DNA of 64,000 nucleotides from the NCBI GenBank assembly GCA_015065685.1, contig SVPU01000001.1:87340-151339 (forward strand). The letters are read 5' to 3'. The translations under genes and the position numbers were made by a program. Under the pieces are notes generated by a model, which made no database searches, was not told the origin of the DNA, and saw only the letters and a list, made by a program, of their open reading frames with translations. Position 1 is the first letter of the stretch; every line of letters starts with the position of its first letter. This DNA comes from Oscillospiraceae bacterium (lineage in GTDB: Bacteria; Bacillota; Clostridia; Oscillospirales; Acutalibacteraceae). Of the stretch, positions 29,824-41,193 are shown in pieces.

Positions 29824-30225
29824 TTATGGATTGCATTTTTTGCATGGTTTGTAATTATTGGTGATAAAGTAGTTTCTGTCTTTTGAATAAAATTTGTTTT
29901 CCGCCTTCATTGAAGTGGCTGAAGAGCAATCTGCCTTGTGAAAGGTTTTGGAATTGACGTTTCCGCAGTAGGAATTTTGGGAATTGCCGTTTTGAGAAGT
30001 GCTGTTGCTGGGTGGATTAGCTGTGCCAACCTGAACCTTGTCAACAGTTATCACATCGGGTAAATCCTCGGTGGCGGGGGCTTCGGTTCTATAACCGTTT
30101 ACGGTGTTATCTGTGGGGATATTAATTACAATCTCCTCGCGTTCGGGTGCAGTTTCTTTGCCATCACACGAACACAAGATAAAGCAAAACAACAACACAA
30201 ATACAAAACAAACAGTCCTTTTCAA
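29824..30225 (-). CDS. Lipoprotein with C-terminal Ada-type Zn-binding-like domain
   Basis: Lipobox FILCSCDG; YCGNVNSKTFHKADCSSATSMKAENKFYSKDRNYFITNNYKPCKKCNP. Confidence 0.75.
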   Translation of the reverse strand: MKRTVCFVFVLLFCFILCSCDGKETAPEREEIVINIPTDNTVNGYRTEAPATEDLPDVITVDKVQVGTANPPSNSTSQNGNSQNSYCGNVNSKTFHKADCSSATSMKAENKFYSKDRNYFITNNYKPCKKCNP

Positions 30226-30266
30226 ATCCTACCCACCTCACAAATTTTTTTCTTACAATAAAGTAT

Positions 30267-30372
30267 AATGAGTGTAGTTAGTCGAAACGCTCAAAAAGCG
30301 TTTCGCTAAGCCACTTTTCAAGTGGCTTTGGCAAAATTAAATTACAATATTTAATTTTGCACAACACTCATT
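30267..30372. repeat. Cloverleaf/cruciform-forming element: 9-bp closing stem plus three perfect hairpins
   Basis: AATGAGTGT..ACACTCATT closing; CGAAACGCT/AGCGTTTCG; AAGCCACTT/AAGTGGCTT; GCAAAATTAAAT/ATTTAATTTTGC. Confidence 0.8.
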
Positions 30373-30576
30373 TCAATGAATTCGCAGTCGAAATAAGGCG
30401 TTGCCATATTTCAACACCCACATAGGCATTATAACAAAACGGGATTAAAATTTCAATCTTTTGAATAAAAACATTGGAATAAACACGGTTTTATTATTGA
30501 ATAATTTCGCGGTGTATGATATAATAAAAGATAATAATTTAAAGATAAAAATTGTTGCTTTGGAGGAAGACTTGTT

Positions 30577-31536
30577 TTGTTCGAGCAAACTGTTGAGATT
30601 GAGCGCATTGACTATATGACCGAGCTGTTCGGAAATTTTGATGAAAATATCAAGCAGATAGAAAAGAAACATAATGTTTCAATCACATCACATTCGAATT
30701 GTATAAAAATAAAGGGCGAAGAAACGGCAGTTTTGAATGCCAAAAGAACGATTGAGGGACTGATTTCTATGTTAGGTAAAGGCGAGCACATAACCGACCA
30801 AAATATAAATTATGTCTCAAGCCTTGTGCAAGACGGCGAGGCTGACAAGCTTATGGAAGTCGTCGGGTCTGACTGTATTTGCATAACCGCAAAGGGAAAG
30901 CCTGTAAAGCCCAAAACTCTTGGCCAAAAAAATTATGTTGAGGCAATTAAAAACAACACAATAACAATCGGTGTCGGTCCTGCAGGAACGGGAAAAACCT
31001 ATCTTGCAGTAGCACTTGCCGTGAACGCCTTTAAAGCAAAACAGGTCAGCCGAATAATTTTAACAAGACCCGCGGTTGAAGCAGGGGAAAGGCTAGGCTT
31101 CTTGCCGGGCGATTTGCAACAGAAAATTGACCCCTATCTGCGACCGCTTTATGATGCGCTTTTCGATATGCTCGGTGCCGAGAATTTCCAAAAGTGTCAG
31201 GAGCGAGGGGATATAGAGGTGGCGCCTCTTGCCTATATGCGAGGCAGAACACTGGATGACAGTTTTATAATATTAGATGAAGCGCAGAACACAACCTGCG
31301 AACAAATGAAAATGTTTTTAACCCGTTTGGGCTTTAATTCCAAGGCAGTTGTAACCGGTGATATCACCCAGATAGACCTGCCCGACGGTAAAAAATCAGG
31401 TCTTAAGGATGCAGTTCGCATTCTGAAAAATATAGACGATATTGCGATATCCCGACTAACCGGAAAGGATGTTGTAAGGCACAAGCTTGTGCAGGAAATA
31501 ATAAAAGCATATGAAAGAAGTGCGGAAAAGAAATGA
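30577..31536 (+). CDS. phoH: PhoH family ATPase
   Basis: GVGPAGTGKTYLAVALAV, LTRPAVEAGERLGFLPGDLQQKIDPYLRPLYD, ILDEAQNTT. Confidence 0.95.
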   Translation: MFEQTVEIERIDYMTELFGNFDENIKQIEKKHNVSITSHSNCIKIKGEETAVLNAKRTIEGLISMLGKGEHITDQNINYVSSLVQDGEADKLMEVVGSDCICITAKGKPVKPKTLGQKNYVEAIKNNTITIGVGPAGTGKTYLAVALAVNAFKAKQVSRIILTRPAVEAGERLGFLPGDLQQKIDPYLRPLYDALFDMLGAENFQKCQERGDIEVAPLAYMRGRTLDDSFIILDEAQNTTCEQMKMFLTRLGFNSKAVVTGDITQIDLPDGKKSGLKDAVRILKNIDDIAISRLTGKDVVRHKLVQEIIKAYERSAEKK

Positions 31537-32015
31537 GCGCAAAAGTAAACATTTATTCAAAGCAAAAAGAAATCAAACTCCCCGCCGGAACAAAGCTTCT
31601 TATCAGAAAAGCTTGTAATGCAACACTCACATTCGAGGGTTTGGAAGAGCCTTCAGAGGTTGATGTTACCCTGGTTAACGATGAAGAGATAAAGAAAATG
31701 AACTCGGAATTCAGAAGCATTGATTCTGCAACCGATGTGTTATCCTTTCCTCTTCACGAAAAGGGAAATTTCCAGAGTGATATGGGAACGGGCGTCATCA
31801 TGCTGGGGGATATAGTAATCTCTGTTGAGCACGCTGTAGCACAGGCCGAGCTTTACGGCCACGGGCTTGAGCGCGAGATTGCATTTTTAACGGTGCACTC
31901 AATGCTTCACCTTTTGGGTTATGACCATGTAAACGGCGGGCTCGAGCAAACCATAATGCGCGAAAAAGAAGAGGCAGTGCTCGATGCTTTGGGACTTGCC
32001 ATAAATAAAGTTTAG
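31533..32015 (+). CDS. ybeY: rRNA maturation endoribonuclease YbeY
   Basis: TDVLSFPL, LGDIVIS, REIAFLTVHSMLHLLGYDH. Confidence 0.95.
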   Translation: MSAKVNIYSKQKEIKLPAGTKLLIRKACNATLTFEGLEEPSEVDVTLVNDEEIKKMNSEFRSIDSATDVLSFPLHEKGNFQSDMGTGVIMLGDIVISVEHAVAQAELYGHGLEREIAFLTVHSMLHLLGYDHVNGGLEQTIMREKEEAVLDALGLAINKV

Positions 32016-32027
32016 TGAGAATTGAAA

Positions 32028-32948
32028 ATGAAGACAAAATCTGCTTTTATTGCTATAATCGGAAGACCTAATGTGGGAAAATCCTCACTTATGAATAAAA
32101 TTTTAGGTCAGAAGGTTGCAATAGTTTCAAACAAACCCCAAACCACCCGAACAAAGATTATGGGTGTTCACACAAAGGGGGAAACACAGCTCGTTTTTAT
32201 TGACACTCCCGGTTTTCACAAGCCGAGAAATGAGCTTGATAAAAATATGAACAAGGCTGTGGCGGATGGTATGGCTGATGTTGATGCGGCGGTGCTTACC
32301 ATTGAGGCGGTTACCGCATTTAAAAGCGATAATGAATCGCTCCCGCCGTCAGAGGTGCAGCTTATTGAAGAGCTTAAAAAAAGAAAAATTAAAACAGTAC
32401 TTGTCATCAACAAAATAGATTTGCTTGAAGATAAGGAAAAACTGTTCGGGATAATTACCCGTTACTGCAATAATATGAGCTTTGAAGCAGTAATACCGCT
32501 TTCTGCTAAAACGGGCGACGGTGTTGAAATTTTGCTTTCGGAGCTTGATAAATTTTCAAAGCCATCTCCGCATTATTTTGCAGCAGACGATATAACCGAC
32601 CAACCCGAAAAGGTTATGGTTGCCGAAATGATTCGGGAAAAGCTTCTGCTCACGCTCGATAAGGAAGTACCGCACGGAATAGCAATTGACCTTGAACGTT
32701 TTGTTGAACGCGATACAGTGTCGGGCGAGCCGATAGTTGAAATTGAAGCAACGGTTATTTGCGAAAAAGAATCTCACAAGGGAATTATAATCGGAAAAAG
32801 CGGAGCTGTGCTTAAAAAAATAGGCACAATGGCAAGAAGAGATATTGAGAGATTCTTTGGAATTAAGGCAAATCTTAAACTCTGGGTTAAGGTTAAGGAA
32901 GATTGGCGAAATCGACAGGGTCTTATTCACACCTTTGGTCTTGACTGA
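32028..32948 (+). CDS. era: GTPase Era
   Basis: IIGRPNVGKSSLMNKILGQKVAIVSNKPQTTR, DTPGFHKP, NKIDLL, KH domain IIGKSGAVLKKIGTMARRDIE. Confidence 0.97.
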   Translation: MKTKSAFIAIIGRPNVGKSSLMNKILGQKVAIVSNKPQTTRTKIMGVHTKGETQLVFIDTPGFHKPRNELDKNMNKAVADGMADVDAAVLTIEAVTAFKSDNESLPPSEVQLIEELKKRKIKTVLVINKIDLLEDKEKLFGIITRYCNNMSFEAVIPLSAKTGDGVEILLSELDKFSKPSPHYFAADDITDQPEKVMVAEMIREKLLLTLDKEVPHGIAIDLERFVERDTVSGEPIVEIEATVICEKESHKGIIIGKSGAVLKKIGTMARRDIERFFGIKANLKLWVKVKEDWRNRQGLIHTFGLD

Positions 32949-33008
32949 TTTTTCCTATTATATTTCATTCTAAAATCCACAAGATTAAATTAGAGGGAAG
33001 TGGATTTT

Positions 33009-33173
33009 ATGGAAACGGAAAATAATTGGATTCGTTTTATGAAAAGCGGCAAGGTTGCCGATTATCTTAAATATGTTGATTCCTGTAAGGAGAAAGAATT
33101 AAGTGTCGGAATTACAAACGAGATTCACAACCGAGGGCTTGGTAATAAAAGAGATGCAGGTTGGAGAGAGTGA
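33009..33173 (+). CDS. Small 54-aa protein, YqzL-like position and sequence, overlapping recO
   Basis: METENNWIRFMKSGKVADYLKYVDSCKEKELSVGITNEIHNRGLGNKRDAGWRE*; RBS agagggaag; between era and recO; absent from ORF track (below length cutoff). Confidence 0.55.
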   Translation: METENNWIRFMKSGKVADYLKYVDSCKEKELSVGITNEIHNRGLGNKRDAGWRE

Positions 33174-33861
33174 CCGTTTGGTCACTCTCTTTACAAAAGA
33201 ATACGGTATTTTAAAGGCGTTTGCAGCGGGGGCTAAAACCATTAAATCCAAAAAAGGCGCAGCCACCGCCCTGCTCACCTACTCAAGCTTTACCATCCAA
33301 AGAAAAAAAGATACATACAGAATTTATGAGGCAACACCGATAACCTCGTTTTTCACACTTGGCGGTGATATTGAGGTGGTTGCTTTATCGACCTATTTTT
33401 GCGAATTGGCGCAGAATTTTGCCGAGAGCGGTGTGCCCAACAACGAACTGCTAAGGCTGATTTTAAATTCGCTTCATTTTCTTAATAAAGAAAAAAGATA
33501 TCCACCGCTTATTAAGGCAATAACCGAGCTTAGAACGGCGGTGCTGTCGGGCTATAGCCCTAACCTTGTTGCGTGTGATGGCTGCGGAAAATTCGAAGAT
33601 GATATTATGTTTTTAAGCCTTTCTGACGGTAGGCTTTTTTGTAACGAATGTGAAAGACCGCAAGAAACCGTTTTTGTAGACAGAACTTGCCTTTCTGCTA
33701 TGAGACATATAACCTTTTCGCAATTCGAAAAGCTTTATGCTTTTGAAATACCAAATGATAGTGCACAGAAATTATCCAAAATAACCGAAAAATACTTAAC
33801 GCTTCAAAGCGATTGCCGTTTTAGGTCGCTGGAGTTTTATAATTCTGTAATTAATCTGTAA
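33103..33861 (+). CDS. recO: DNA repair protein RecO
   Basis: TEGLVIKEMQVGESDRLVTLFTKEYGILKAFAAGAK; CDGCGK..CNEC zinc motif. Confidence 0.93.
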   Translation: MSELQTRFTTEGLVIKEMQVGESDRLVTLFTKEYGILKAFAAGAKTIKSKKGAATALLTYSSFTIQRKKDTYRIYEATPITSFFTLGGDIEVVALSTYFCELAQNFAESGVPNNELLRLILNSLHFLNKEKRYPPLIKAITELRTAVLSGYSPNLVACDGCGKFEDDIMFLSLSDGRLFCNECERPQETVFVDRTCLSAMRHITFSQFEKLYAFEIPNDSAQKLSKITEKYLTLQSDCRFRSLEFYNSVINL

Positions 33862-33872
33862 AAGGGGGTGCA

Positions 33873-36263
33873 GTGATGAAATACGGCATAGAAAAATATT
33901 CCAAAACATTGGAGCTTGATAAAATTTTAGAGTTCTTGGCAAACGAAACCGCTATGCAGGATGCGGCTGATTTGGCCCGAGAAACCATACCCAGCACCGA
34001 TATTAAAACGGTTGAAGAGCTGCTTAAGCAAACTAAAACCGCGCATGAATTTCTCTCGAGATATTCTTCGCCCCATTTTTCTTCTGCTGTTAATGTTTCT
34101 TCACCGCTAACCCGTGCATATGCGGGCGCAGCGCTTTCAATGGCTGAGCTTTTAGAAATTGCAGCAACTCTCAGAGTCATCCGTTCTCTAAAAGAATGGC
34201 GTGCAGAGTGCATTGCAATGAGGGACACTGCAATCGATTGGTTGTTTGATAGCCTTGTTCCCAACAAATATATCGAAGAAAAAATAACCTTCGCAATAAA
34301 ATCTGCAGATGAGATGAATGATAATGCCTCATCAACGCTTTATGATATAAGAAGAAAAATTGCCGCCAAATCAAGCAAGATGAGGGATATACTTGATAAA
34401 ATTGTTAAGGGTCCATCATCAAAATATCTGCAAGAGGCAATTATCACTCAAAGAGACGGCCGTTTTGTTGTTCCCCTTAAGGCAGAGCATAAAGGGCAGA
34501 TTAGCGGTATTGTTCACGATACATCTGCAACGGGCTCAACAATTTTCATTGAGCCGATGTCGGTAGTGGAAACCAATAACGAAATAAGAGTTTTAAAGGC
34601 TTCCGAGCAAGAGGAAATCGCGCGCATTTTAGCAGCCCTCTCGGCCGAGGCGGGTGAATTTGCAGACAGCATAATCGCTTCCTACAAGGCAGTTGTGCAG
34701 TTAAATCTTATTTTTGCAAAGGCTCAGCTTGGCTATAAAATGAAAGCAATTGCGCCCGAGATTAACAACAAAGGTGAGATTTATCTCAAAAATGCCCGTC
34801 ATCCCTTGATTCACTATAAATCGGTTGTGCCGATAACGGTGGGGCTGGGCCGAGAATATAATACACTGGTTATAACAGGTCCCAACACGGGCGGCAAAAC
34901 GGTTACCCTTAAAACCGTGGGTTTATTAACCCTTATGACTATGTGCGGTCTTATGATACCCGCCGATGACGGCAGCCATATTGCCATTTTCACCAAGGTT
35001 TTCGCAGATATAGGCGATGAGCAGAGCATTGAGCAGTCGCTTTCAACCTTTTCATCGCATATGACCAATATAATTTCAATTTTAGAAAATGCCGATGATA
35101 ATTCGTTGGTGCTTTTCGATGAGCTTTGCGCCGGAACAGACCCCGTTGAGGGCGCGGCACTTGCAAAGGCAATACTTATAAGGCTTGCGGCATTTGGCGC
35201 AAAGGTGGTGGCAACAACCCACTATCCTGAGCTTAAGGCCTATGCTATTGATACCGAAAGGGTTGAAAATGCTTCTTGCGAGTTCGATGTTTCAACCCTC
35301 AAGCCAACATATAAGCTGATTATCGGTATGCCGGGGCGTTCAAACGCATTTGCAATTTCTAAAAAACTAGGCTTGGATGACGGTATAATTCAAACCGCAA
35401 AGGAACAAATTTCTGATGAGGACCGTAAGTTCGAAAGAACGGTTGAAGCGCTTGAAAATGCAAAACGAAGCGCCGAAGAAGAGCACAAAAAGGTCAGCAA
35501 ATTAAGAGCAAGGCTTGAAGAGGAAAAGAAAAAAGCAGAGCAAGGGGCAAGACAGCTTGAAGCTAACCGCGAAAAGCTAATGGAAAAAACCCGCCAAACT
35601 GCGAATGATATAATTGAAGCCGCAAGATATAAATCGGGGCTTCTTCTCAATGAGCTTGAAGAACTGAAAAAGGGACTCACATCTGAAAACGCCATCAGTA
35701 TGGCAGAGAGAGCAAGAAGAGCTTATAAAACAACCCTTAATGAACTCGAGGAAACCGCCAACCCCGTGGTTAAAAAGACCGTTTCGGGTGAGAGAGTGGA
35801 AAGCTTGAACAAGGGCGATATTGTTGTTGTGGCTGATATCGGCAGAGATGCCACGGTTATTGATGTGAAGCCTCAGAAGAAACAGGCCTATGTGATGTCG
35901 GGCTCAATAAAGATGTGGGTTGATTTTGGCAACCTTGTTTATAAATCTAAAACCGCAGAATCAACCGAAAATAAAAAAACACGCCGTGTAACAGGACTTA
36001 TGTCAAGAGCACAAAGAGAGGTATCAGGCGAGGTTGACCTTCGCGGAATGGCCTCTGACGAGGCTCTCTTAGAGCTTGACCGTTACATTGATAATTCGCT
36101 TGTGTCGGGGCTTGAAAGCATAAGAATAATTCACGGAAAGGGCACGGGGGTTTTAAGAAAAAGTGTTCAAGATTATTTAAGGCATCACAAATCCGTCAAG
36201 ACCTTCAGGCTTGGCACATTCGGTGAGGGCGAAAACGGCGTTACCATTGCAGAGCTTAAATAA
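33873..36263 (+). CDS. mutS2: Endonuclease MutS2
   Basis: [55 protein letters not shown]-terminal Smr [17 protein letters not shown]. Confidence 0.96.
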   Translation: MMKYGIEKYSKTLELDKILEFLANETAMQDAADLARETIPSTDIKTVEELLKQTKTAHEFLSRYSSPHFSSAVNVSSPLTRAYAGAALSMAELLEIAATLRVIRSLKEWRAECIAMRDTAIDWLFDSLVPNKYIEEKITFAIKSADEMNDNASSTLYDIRRKIAAKSSKMRDILDKIVKGPSSKYLQEAIITQRDGRFVVPLKAEHKGQISGIVHDTSATGSTIFIEPMSVVETNNEIRVLKASEQEEIARILAALSAEAGEFADSIIASYKAVVQLNLIFAKAQLGYKMKAIAPEINNKGEIYLKNARHPLIHYKSVVPITVGLGREYNTLVITGPNTGGKTVTLKTVGLLTLMTMCGLMIPADDGSHIAIFTKVFADIGDEQSIEQSLSTFSSHMTNIISILENADDNSLVLFDELCAGTDPVEGAALAKAILIRLAAFGAKVVATTHYPELKAYAIDTERVENASCEFDVSTLKPTYKLIIGMPGRSNAFAISKKLGLDDGIIQTAKEQISDEDRKFERTVEALENAKRSAEEEHKKVSKLRARLEEEKKKAEQGARQLEANREKLMEKTRQTANDIIEAARYKSGLLLNELEELKKGLTSENAISMAERARRAYKTTLNELEETANPVVKKTVSGERVESLNKGDIVVVADIGRDATVIDVKPQKKQAYVMSGSIKMWVDFGNLVYKSKTAESTENKKTRRVTGLMSRAQREVSGEVDLRGMASDEALLELDRYIDNSLVSGLESIRIIHGKGTGVLRKSVQDYLRHHKSVKTFRLGTFGEGENGVTIAELK

Positions 36264-36277
36264 ATTTTTATTATAGG

Positions 36278-39127
36278 ATGATTAAATTGGCAAACGGAAA
36301 AATAGTTATAAAGGGTGCTAACGAGCATAACCTTAAAAATCTAAATGTTGAAATTCCGCGCGATAAGCTTGTGGTTTTCACAGGGCTTTCGGGAAGCGGA
36401 AAATCTTCATTGGCTTTTGATACGATTTATGCTGAGGGACAACGCAGATATGTTGAATCCCTGTCTTCTTATGCCCGCCAGTTTTTAGGTCAGATGGAAA
36501 AGCCCAATGTTGACACAATAGAGGGCCTTTCTCCCGCAATATCCATTGACCAAAAAACCACCTCTAAAAATCCACGTTCCACAGTTGGAACTGTTACCGA
36601 AATTTATGACTATTTAAGACTTTTATATGCCCGTGTGGGCATTCCGCACTGTCCTGTTTGCGGAAAGGAAATCAGCCAACAAACAACCGACCAAATTGTT
36701 GATGTTGTTATGAAGTTGCCTGTGGGTACGAAATTTCAGGTTTTATCACCCGTTGTAAAGGGAAGAAAGGGTGAACACGCAAAGGAGCTTGAAAGCGCCA
36801 GAAAATCGGGCTATTCGAGGGTTAGAATTGATGGAAATATCTATGACCTTTCGGAAGAAATAAAGCTTGAGAAAAATAAAAAACACATGATAGAGGTTGT
36901 GGTTGACCGTCTTGTGATTAAAGAGGACATAATGTCCCGACTTACAGACAGTATTGAAACTGCTGTGGCACTGTCGGGCGGTTTAGTGGCTATTGATGTT
37001 ATTGATGGGGAAGAGCTTCAGTTTTCACAAAGCTATGCCTGTGAAGAACACGGAATAAGTATCCCCGAGCTTACCCCCACAATGTTTTCCTTCAATAATC
37101 CAATGGGTGCTTGTCCCGTTTGCACGGGTATTGGCATGTTTATGAAAATTGATCCGAGACTTATAATTCACGATGAGAAAAAATCCTTGCTTGAGGGCTG
37201 CATTAAGGCATCAGGCTGGGGTGTTAACTCGTGGTTTCATCCCGATGCGAGCTCTATTGCCGAGATGTATTACCGCGGCGTTGCCGACCTTTATGATTTT
37301 GATATAAACACACCTTGGAAAGATTTAACCAAAGATGCTCAAAATGCTATACTTTACGGCACAGGTGATACAAAATTAAGGCTTGTGCGCAATACCGATT
37401 ATGGCGGTGGTGTTTATTATGCCACCTTTGAGGGTGTTGTTAACAATCTTGAGAGAAGATATAAGGAAACCACAAGCGAATATTCGCGTGCAGAAATTGA
37501 GAGCTATATGACCGAAAGCGCTTGCCCTGAGTGTAAGGGTGCAAGACTCAAGCCCGAATTTCTTGCGGTAACTGTGGGCGGCAAAAACATTAAAGAGTTT
37601 TGCGATATGTCGGTCGGTCGCGAGCTGGAATTCATAAACAGTCTCGAATTTTCGCAACGGGATTCAATGATTGCAAAACCCATTTTGAAAGAAATTAAGG
37701 AAAGGCTCAGCTTTCTTCAGAGTGTGGGACTCGAATATCTCGATTTATCGCGTGCTTCGGGCACTCTATCGGGAGGCGAGAGCCAGAGAATCCGCCTTGC
37801 AACACAAATAGGCTCTTCGCTTATGGGTGTTCTTTATATTCTTGATGAGCCAAGTATTGGTCTGCACCAAAGGGATAACGAGCGGCTTATAGCCACCCTT
37901 AAAAGACTGCGCGATCTAGGCAACACGGTTATTGTTGTTGAGCACGATGAGGACACAATGCGCGCGGCAGATTATGTTGTTGATATCGGTCCCGGTGCGG
38001 GAATACACGGCGGTAATGTTGTGTTTGCGGGTGAGCTTGAGGACCTTAAAAAATGCGAAGAATCCATAACCTCGGATTATCTCACAGGCAGAAAGAAGAT
38101 TCCCGTGCCTCAAAAAAGACGCAAGGGGAATGGCGCATTTTTAACCGTTAAGGGTGCTCGTGAAAATAACCTTAAAAATATAAATGTTAAAATTCCTCTT
38201 GGAACATTCACTTGTGTTACGGGTGTTTCGGGAAGCGGAAAATCCTCGTTTGTTAATGATATTCTTTATAAAACCCTGGCTAACAAGCTGAATAACGCTA
38301 AGACTATACCCGGAAATTATAAAGAAATATTGGGAATAGAAAATCTTGATAAGGTTATCAACATCGACCAAGCGCCAATTGGCAGAACTCCGCGTTCAAA
38401 CCCCGCAACCTATACGGGTGTGTTCACTGATATCCGTGAGCTTTTTGCTTCAACAAAGGATGCGAAAATGCACGGTTATTCTGCGGGAAGATTTTCATTT
38501 AATGTGAAGGGCGGACGTTGTGAAGCCTGTCAGGGCGACGGTATTTTAAAAATTGAAATGCATTTCTTGCCCGATATTTATGTTCCGTGTGAGGTTTGCG
38601 GAGGAAGCAGATATAATCGCGAAACACTAAGTGTTAAATATAAAGGCAAAAGTATTTACGATGTGCTTGAAATGACGGTTGAAGAGGGAATGTATTTCTT
38701 CGAAAGCATACCCAAAATTCAAAGAAAGCTTAAAACTCTTTACGATGTGGGGCTTGGCTATGTTAAAATCGGTCAACCCGCAACAACCCTTTCGGGCGGT
38801 GAGGCGCAGCGCGTTAAGCTCGCAACAGAGCTCTCCAAAAGAAGCACAGGTAAAACTATTTATATTCTCGATGAGCCAACAACCGGTCTTCACACGGCCG
38901 ATGTTCACAAGCTGATTGAGGTTTTGCAGAGATTTGTTGATTCGGGAAACACGGTGCTTGTTATCGAGCATAATCTCGATGTTATCAAAACTGCCGACCA
39001 TATAATTGACTTAGGCCCCGAGGGTGGAGACGGCGGCGGCACGGTTGTGGTAGCAGGCACTCCCGAAGAGGTTTGCGGATGTGAAAAGTCTTACACAGGT
39101 AAATTCTTAAAAGATTTGCTTAAATAG
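36278..39127 (+). CDS. uvrA: Excinuclease ABC subunit UvrA
   Basis: [50 protein letters not shown]; two ABC signatures; zinc modules. Confidence 0.98.
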   Translation: MIKLANGKIVIKGANEHNLKNLNVEIPRDKLVVFTGLSGSGKSSLAFDTIYAEGQRRYVESLSSYARQFLGQMEKPNVDTIEGLSPAISIDQKTTSKNPRSTVGTVTEIYDYLRLLYARVGIPHCPVCGKEISQQTTDQIVDVVMKLPVGTKFQVLSPVVKGRKGEHAKELESARKSGYSRVRIDGNIYDLSEEIKLEKNKKHMIEVVVDRLVIKEDIMSRLTDSIETAVALSGGLVAIDVIDGEELQFSQSYACEEHGISIPELTPTMFSFNNPMGACPVCTGIGMFMKIDPRLIIHDEKKSLLEGCIKASGWGVNSWFHPDASSIAEMYYRGVADLYDFDINTPWKDLTKDAQNAILYGTGDTKLRLVRNTDYGGGVYYATFEGVVNNLERRYKETTSEYSRAEIESYMTESACPECKGARLKPEFLAVTVGGKNIKEFCDMSVGRELEFINSLEFSQRDSMIAKPILKEIKERLSFLQSVGLEYLDLSRASGTLSGGESQRIRLATQIGSSLMGVLYILDEPSIGLHQRDNERLIATLKRLRDLGNTVIVVEHDEDTMRAADYVVDIGPGAGIHGGNVVFAGELEDLKKCEESITSDYLTGRKKIPVPQKRRKGNGAFLTVKGARENNLKNINVKIPLGTFTCVTGVSGSGKSSFVNDILYKTLANKLNNAKTIPGNYKEILGIENLDKVINIDQAPIGRTPRSNPATYTGVFTDIRELFASTKDAKMHGYSAGRFSFNVKGGRCEACQGDGILKIEMHFLPDIYVPCEVCGGSRYNRETLSVKYKGKSIYDVLEMTVEEGMYFFESIPKIQRKLKTLYDVGLGYVKIGQPATTLSGGEAQRVKLATELSKRSTGKTIYILDEPTTGLHTADVHKLIEVLQRFVDSGNTVLVIEHNLDVIKTADHIIDLGPEGGDGGGTVVVAGTPEEVCGCEKSYTGKFLKDLLK

Positions 39128-39192
39128 TTTACACATTATTCACCAAAGCCGTGCGGTTTGGGTATAGAATGTAAATAACAAGGAGTGAGAGA

Positions 39193-40035
39193 ATGTTCGG
39201 TTATATAAGGGCGGCTAAGCCTGAACTTAAGATAAAAGACTTTGAAGCCTATAAAGCCGTTTACTGTTCGCTGTGTCGACAGTTGGGCAAGTCTTATGGG
39301 TTTATATCCCGCCTCACTCTGAGCTATGATTTCACCTTTTTGGCGCTTCTTAATATGGCGATGGGGAGTGAGTGCCCCCAATTTGAGCGTAAAAGATGTG
39401 CTTTTAACCCGCTTAAAAAGTGTAATTATTGCAAAAACGGTAATGATATAGAAATGCCTGCCGCTGCGGCAATGATAATGCTTTATTATAAGCTAAGAGA
39501 CAATGTTGCCGATGAAAAGGGGCTCAAAAAACTTAGGTTTTACTGTTTGCTACCTATTTTCAGCGGTGCTCACAAAAAGGCTAAAAAGCAGTACCCCGAA
39601 ATTGAAAAAATTGTTGCCGAATATATAAACGAGCAAAATATTCTTGAAGCCGAAAATTGCGAAATTCTCGATAAAGCTGCCGACCCCACTGCAAAAGCGC
39701 TATCTAAAATTTTGATGCTTTGCAGCCAAGATGAAAACCAGAAAAGAGTTCTCGGGCGGCTTGGTTATTGCATGGGAAGATATATTTATTTGATAGATGC
39801 CGCGTGTGATATCGAAAAGGATATTAAAACAAATTCTTATAATGTCCTAAAATTTGAAGCTAAGTGCAATACAAAGGAATATATAAAAGAAAAAATAACC
39901 CCGCAGATATATTTTTGCATTAACGAGGCAGGAAAAGCGTTTGAACTTTTGGAAATTAAAAAATTCAAAGATATTTTAGGGAATATTATTTATTTAGGTT
40001 TGGAAGAAACCTTTAAAAAGGAGATAAGTGTATGA
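39193..40035 (+). CDS. DUF5685-like Cys-rich protein
   Basis: [56 protein letters not shown]. Confidence 0.65.
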   Translation: MFGYIRAAKPELKIKDFEAYKAVYCSLCRQLGKSYGFISRLTLSYDFTFLALLNMAMGSECPQFERKRCAFNPLKKCNYCKNGNDIEMPAAAAMIMLYYKLRDNVADEKGLKKLRFYCLLPIFSGAHKKAKKQYPEIEKIVAEYINEQNILEAENCEILDKAADPTAKALSKILMLCSQDENQKRVLGRLGYCMGRYIYLIDAACDIEKDIKTNSYNVLKFEAKCNTKEYIKEKITPQIYFCINEAGKAFELLEIKKFKDILGNIIYLGLEETFKKEISV

Positions 40036-40631
40036 AGGACCCGTATTCAGTCTTAGGTGTAAGCAAAAATGCAACTGACGATGAAATAAAGGATGCTTAT
40101 AGAGTTCTTGCGAGAAAGTATCACCCCGATAATTATACTGATAATCCGCTTTCGGATTTGGCAGGGGAGAAAATGAAAGAGATAAACGAAGCCTATGATT
40201 TTATAATGAACAGCCGTAGAAGCAGAGGCAAAAACACCTATAATGGCAGTTATGAGGGCAGTACGGCTTCTTCCTTCCCTGAGGTTCGTTCTCTTATCAA
40301 TGAGGGTCGACTCGAGCAAGCACAAGAGGTGCTCGACGGTGTGCCGCCACAGTCGCGCAATGCCGAATGGTATTTTCTTAACGGTACCGTGCTTTATCGC
40401 AGAGGTTGGTTTGACCAGGCATATACCAGCTTTGCAACCGCATGCAGAATGGAGCCCACAAACCCTGAATACAGAAACGCCCTTAATAACGCACAGAGGC
40501 AATCGGGAAAACAGTATAACCCATACCGCAGCTATGGCGGCGGTATGGACGGTTGCGATTGTTGCACAAATCTTATATGTGCCGATTGCTGCTGCGAGTG
40601 TATGGGTGGAGACCTGATTCCTTGCTGCTAA
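40032..40631 (+). CDS. J-domain protein with TPR-like region and Cys-rich C-terminus
   Basis: [34 protein letters not shown]-terminal [25 protein letters not shown]. Confidence 0.88.
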   Translation: MKDPYSVLGVSKNATDDEIKDAYRVLARKYHPDNYTDNPLSDLAGEKMKEINEAYDFIMNSRRSRGKNTYNGSYEGSTASSFPEVRSLINEGRLEQAQEVLDGVPPQSRNAEWYFLNGTVLYRRGWFDQAYTSFATACRMEPTNPEYRNALNNAQRQSGKQYNPYRSYGGGMDGCDCCTNLICADCCCECMGGDLIPCC

Positions 40632-40641
40632 GGGTGAGAAT

Positions 40642-41172
40642 ATGAGACAAAACACAAAGCTTACGCTTTCGGCTATAATGGCGGCACTTTCCACTGCCGT
40701 TATGCTGCTTTCCTATTTTCCGTACTTAACCTATGCCATACCAGCCGTTGCAGGACTTTTTATAATGGTGGTGCTAATTGAAGCAAACTGGAAATGGGCA
40801 TTTGGGGCTTATGCGGTTTCGGCTGTTTTAACCTTTCTTTTTGCAGAGCCTGAAAGCAAATTAATGTATATTTGCTTTTTTGGTTATTACCCGATAGCCA
40901 AAGCGCTTATAGAAAGAATTAATAAAAATATCCCCGAATGGATACTTAAACTTGGCATTTTTAATGCGGCTGTTGTTGGTGCATATTTCGCCTTTTCTTC
41001 GGTTTTGGGTGTATCACTTTCAGATTTTGAAATTCTCGGAAAATACGGTGCGGCAGTTTTTCTTTTGGCGGGAAATGTCGTGTTTGTGGTTTATGATATT
41101 GCCGTTTCAAGAATGGCAACGGTTTATTTTAATGTTTTACATTTGAGATTAAAAAAACTCTTGAAGTTGTAG
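40642..41172 (+). CDS. Multi-TM membrane protein, ECF-S-component-like
   Basis: 176 aa with about 5 hydrophobic helices; overall ECF S-component-like hydropathy. Confidence 0.5.
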   Translation: MRQNTKLTLSAIMAALSTAVMLLSYFPYLTYAIPAVAGLFIMVVLIEANWKWAFGAYAVSAVLTFLFAEPESKLMYICFFGYYPIAKALIERINKNIPEWILKLGIFNAAVVGAYFAFSSVLGVSLSDFEILGKYGAAVFLLAGNVVFVVYDIAVSRMATVYFNVLHLRLKKLLKL

Positions 41173-41193
41173 CTACAACTTCAAGAGTTTTTT
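41152..41193. terminator. Perfect 42-bp palindromic bidirectional terminator overlapping both convergent stop codons
   Basis: AAAAAACTCTTGAAGTTGTAGCTACAACTTCAAGAGTTTTTT. Confidence 0.9.

Noticed and set aside
40053-40694. 213-aa antisense ORF over the J-domain gene
   Set aside because: Antisense to a clear J-domain gene, no RBS or recognisable motif.
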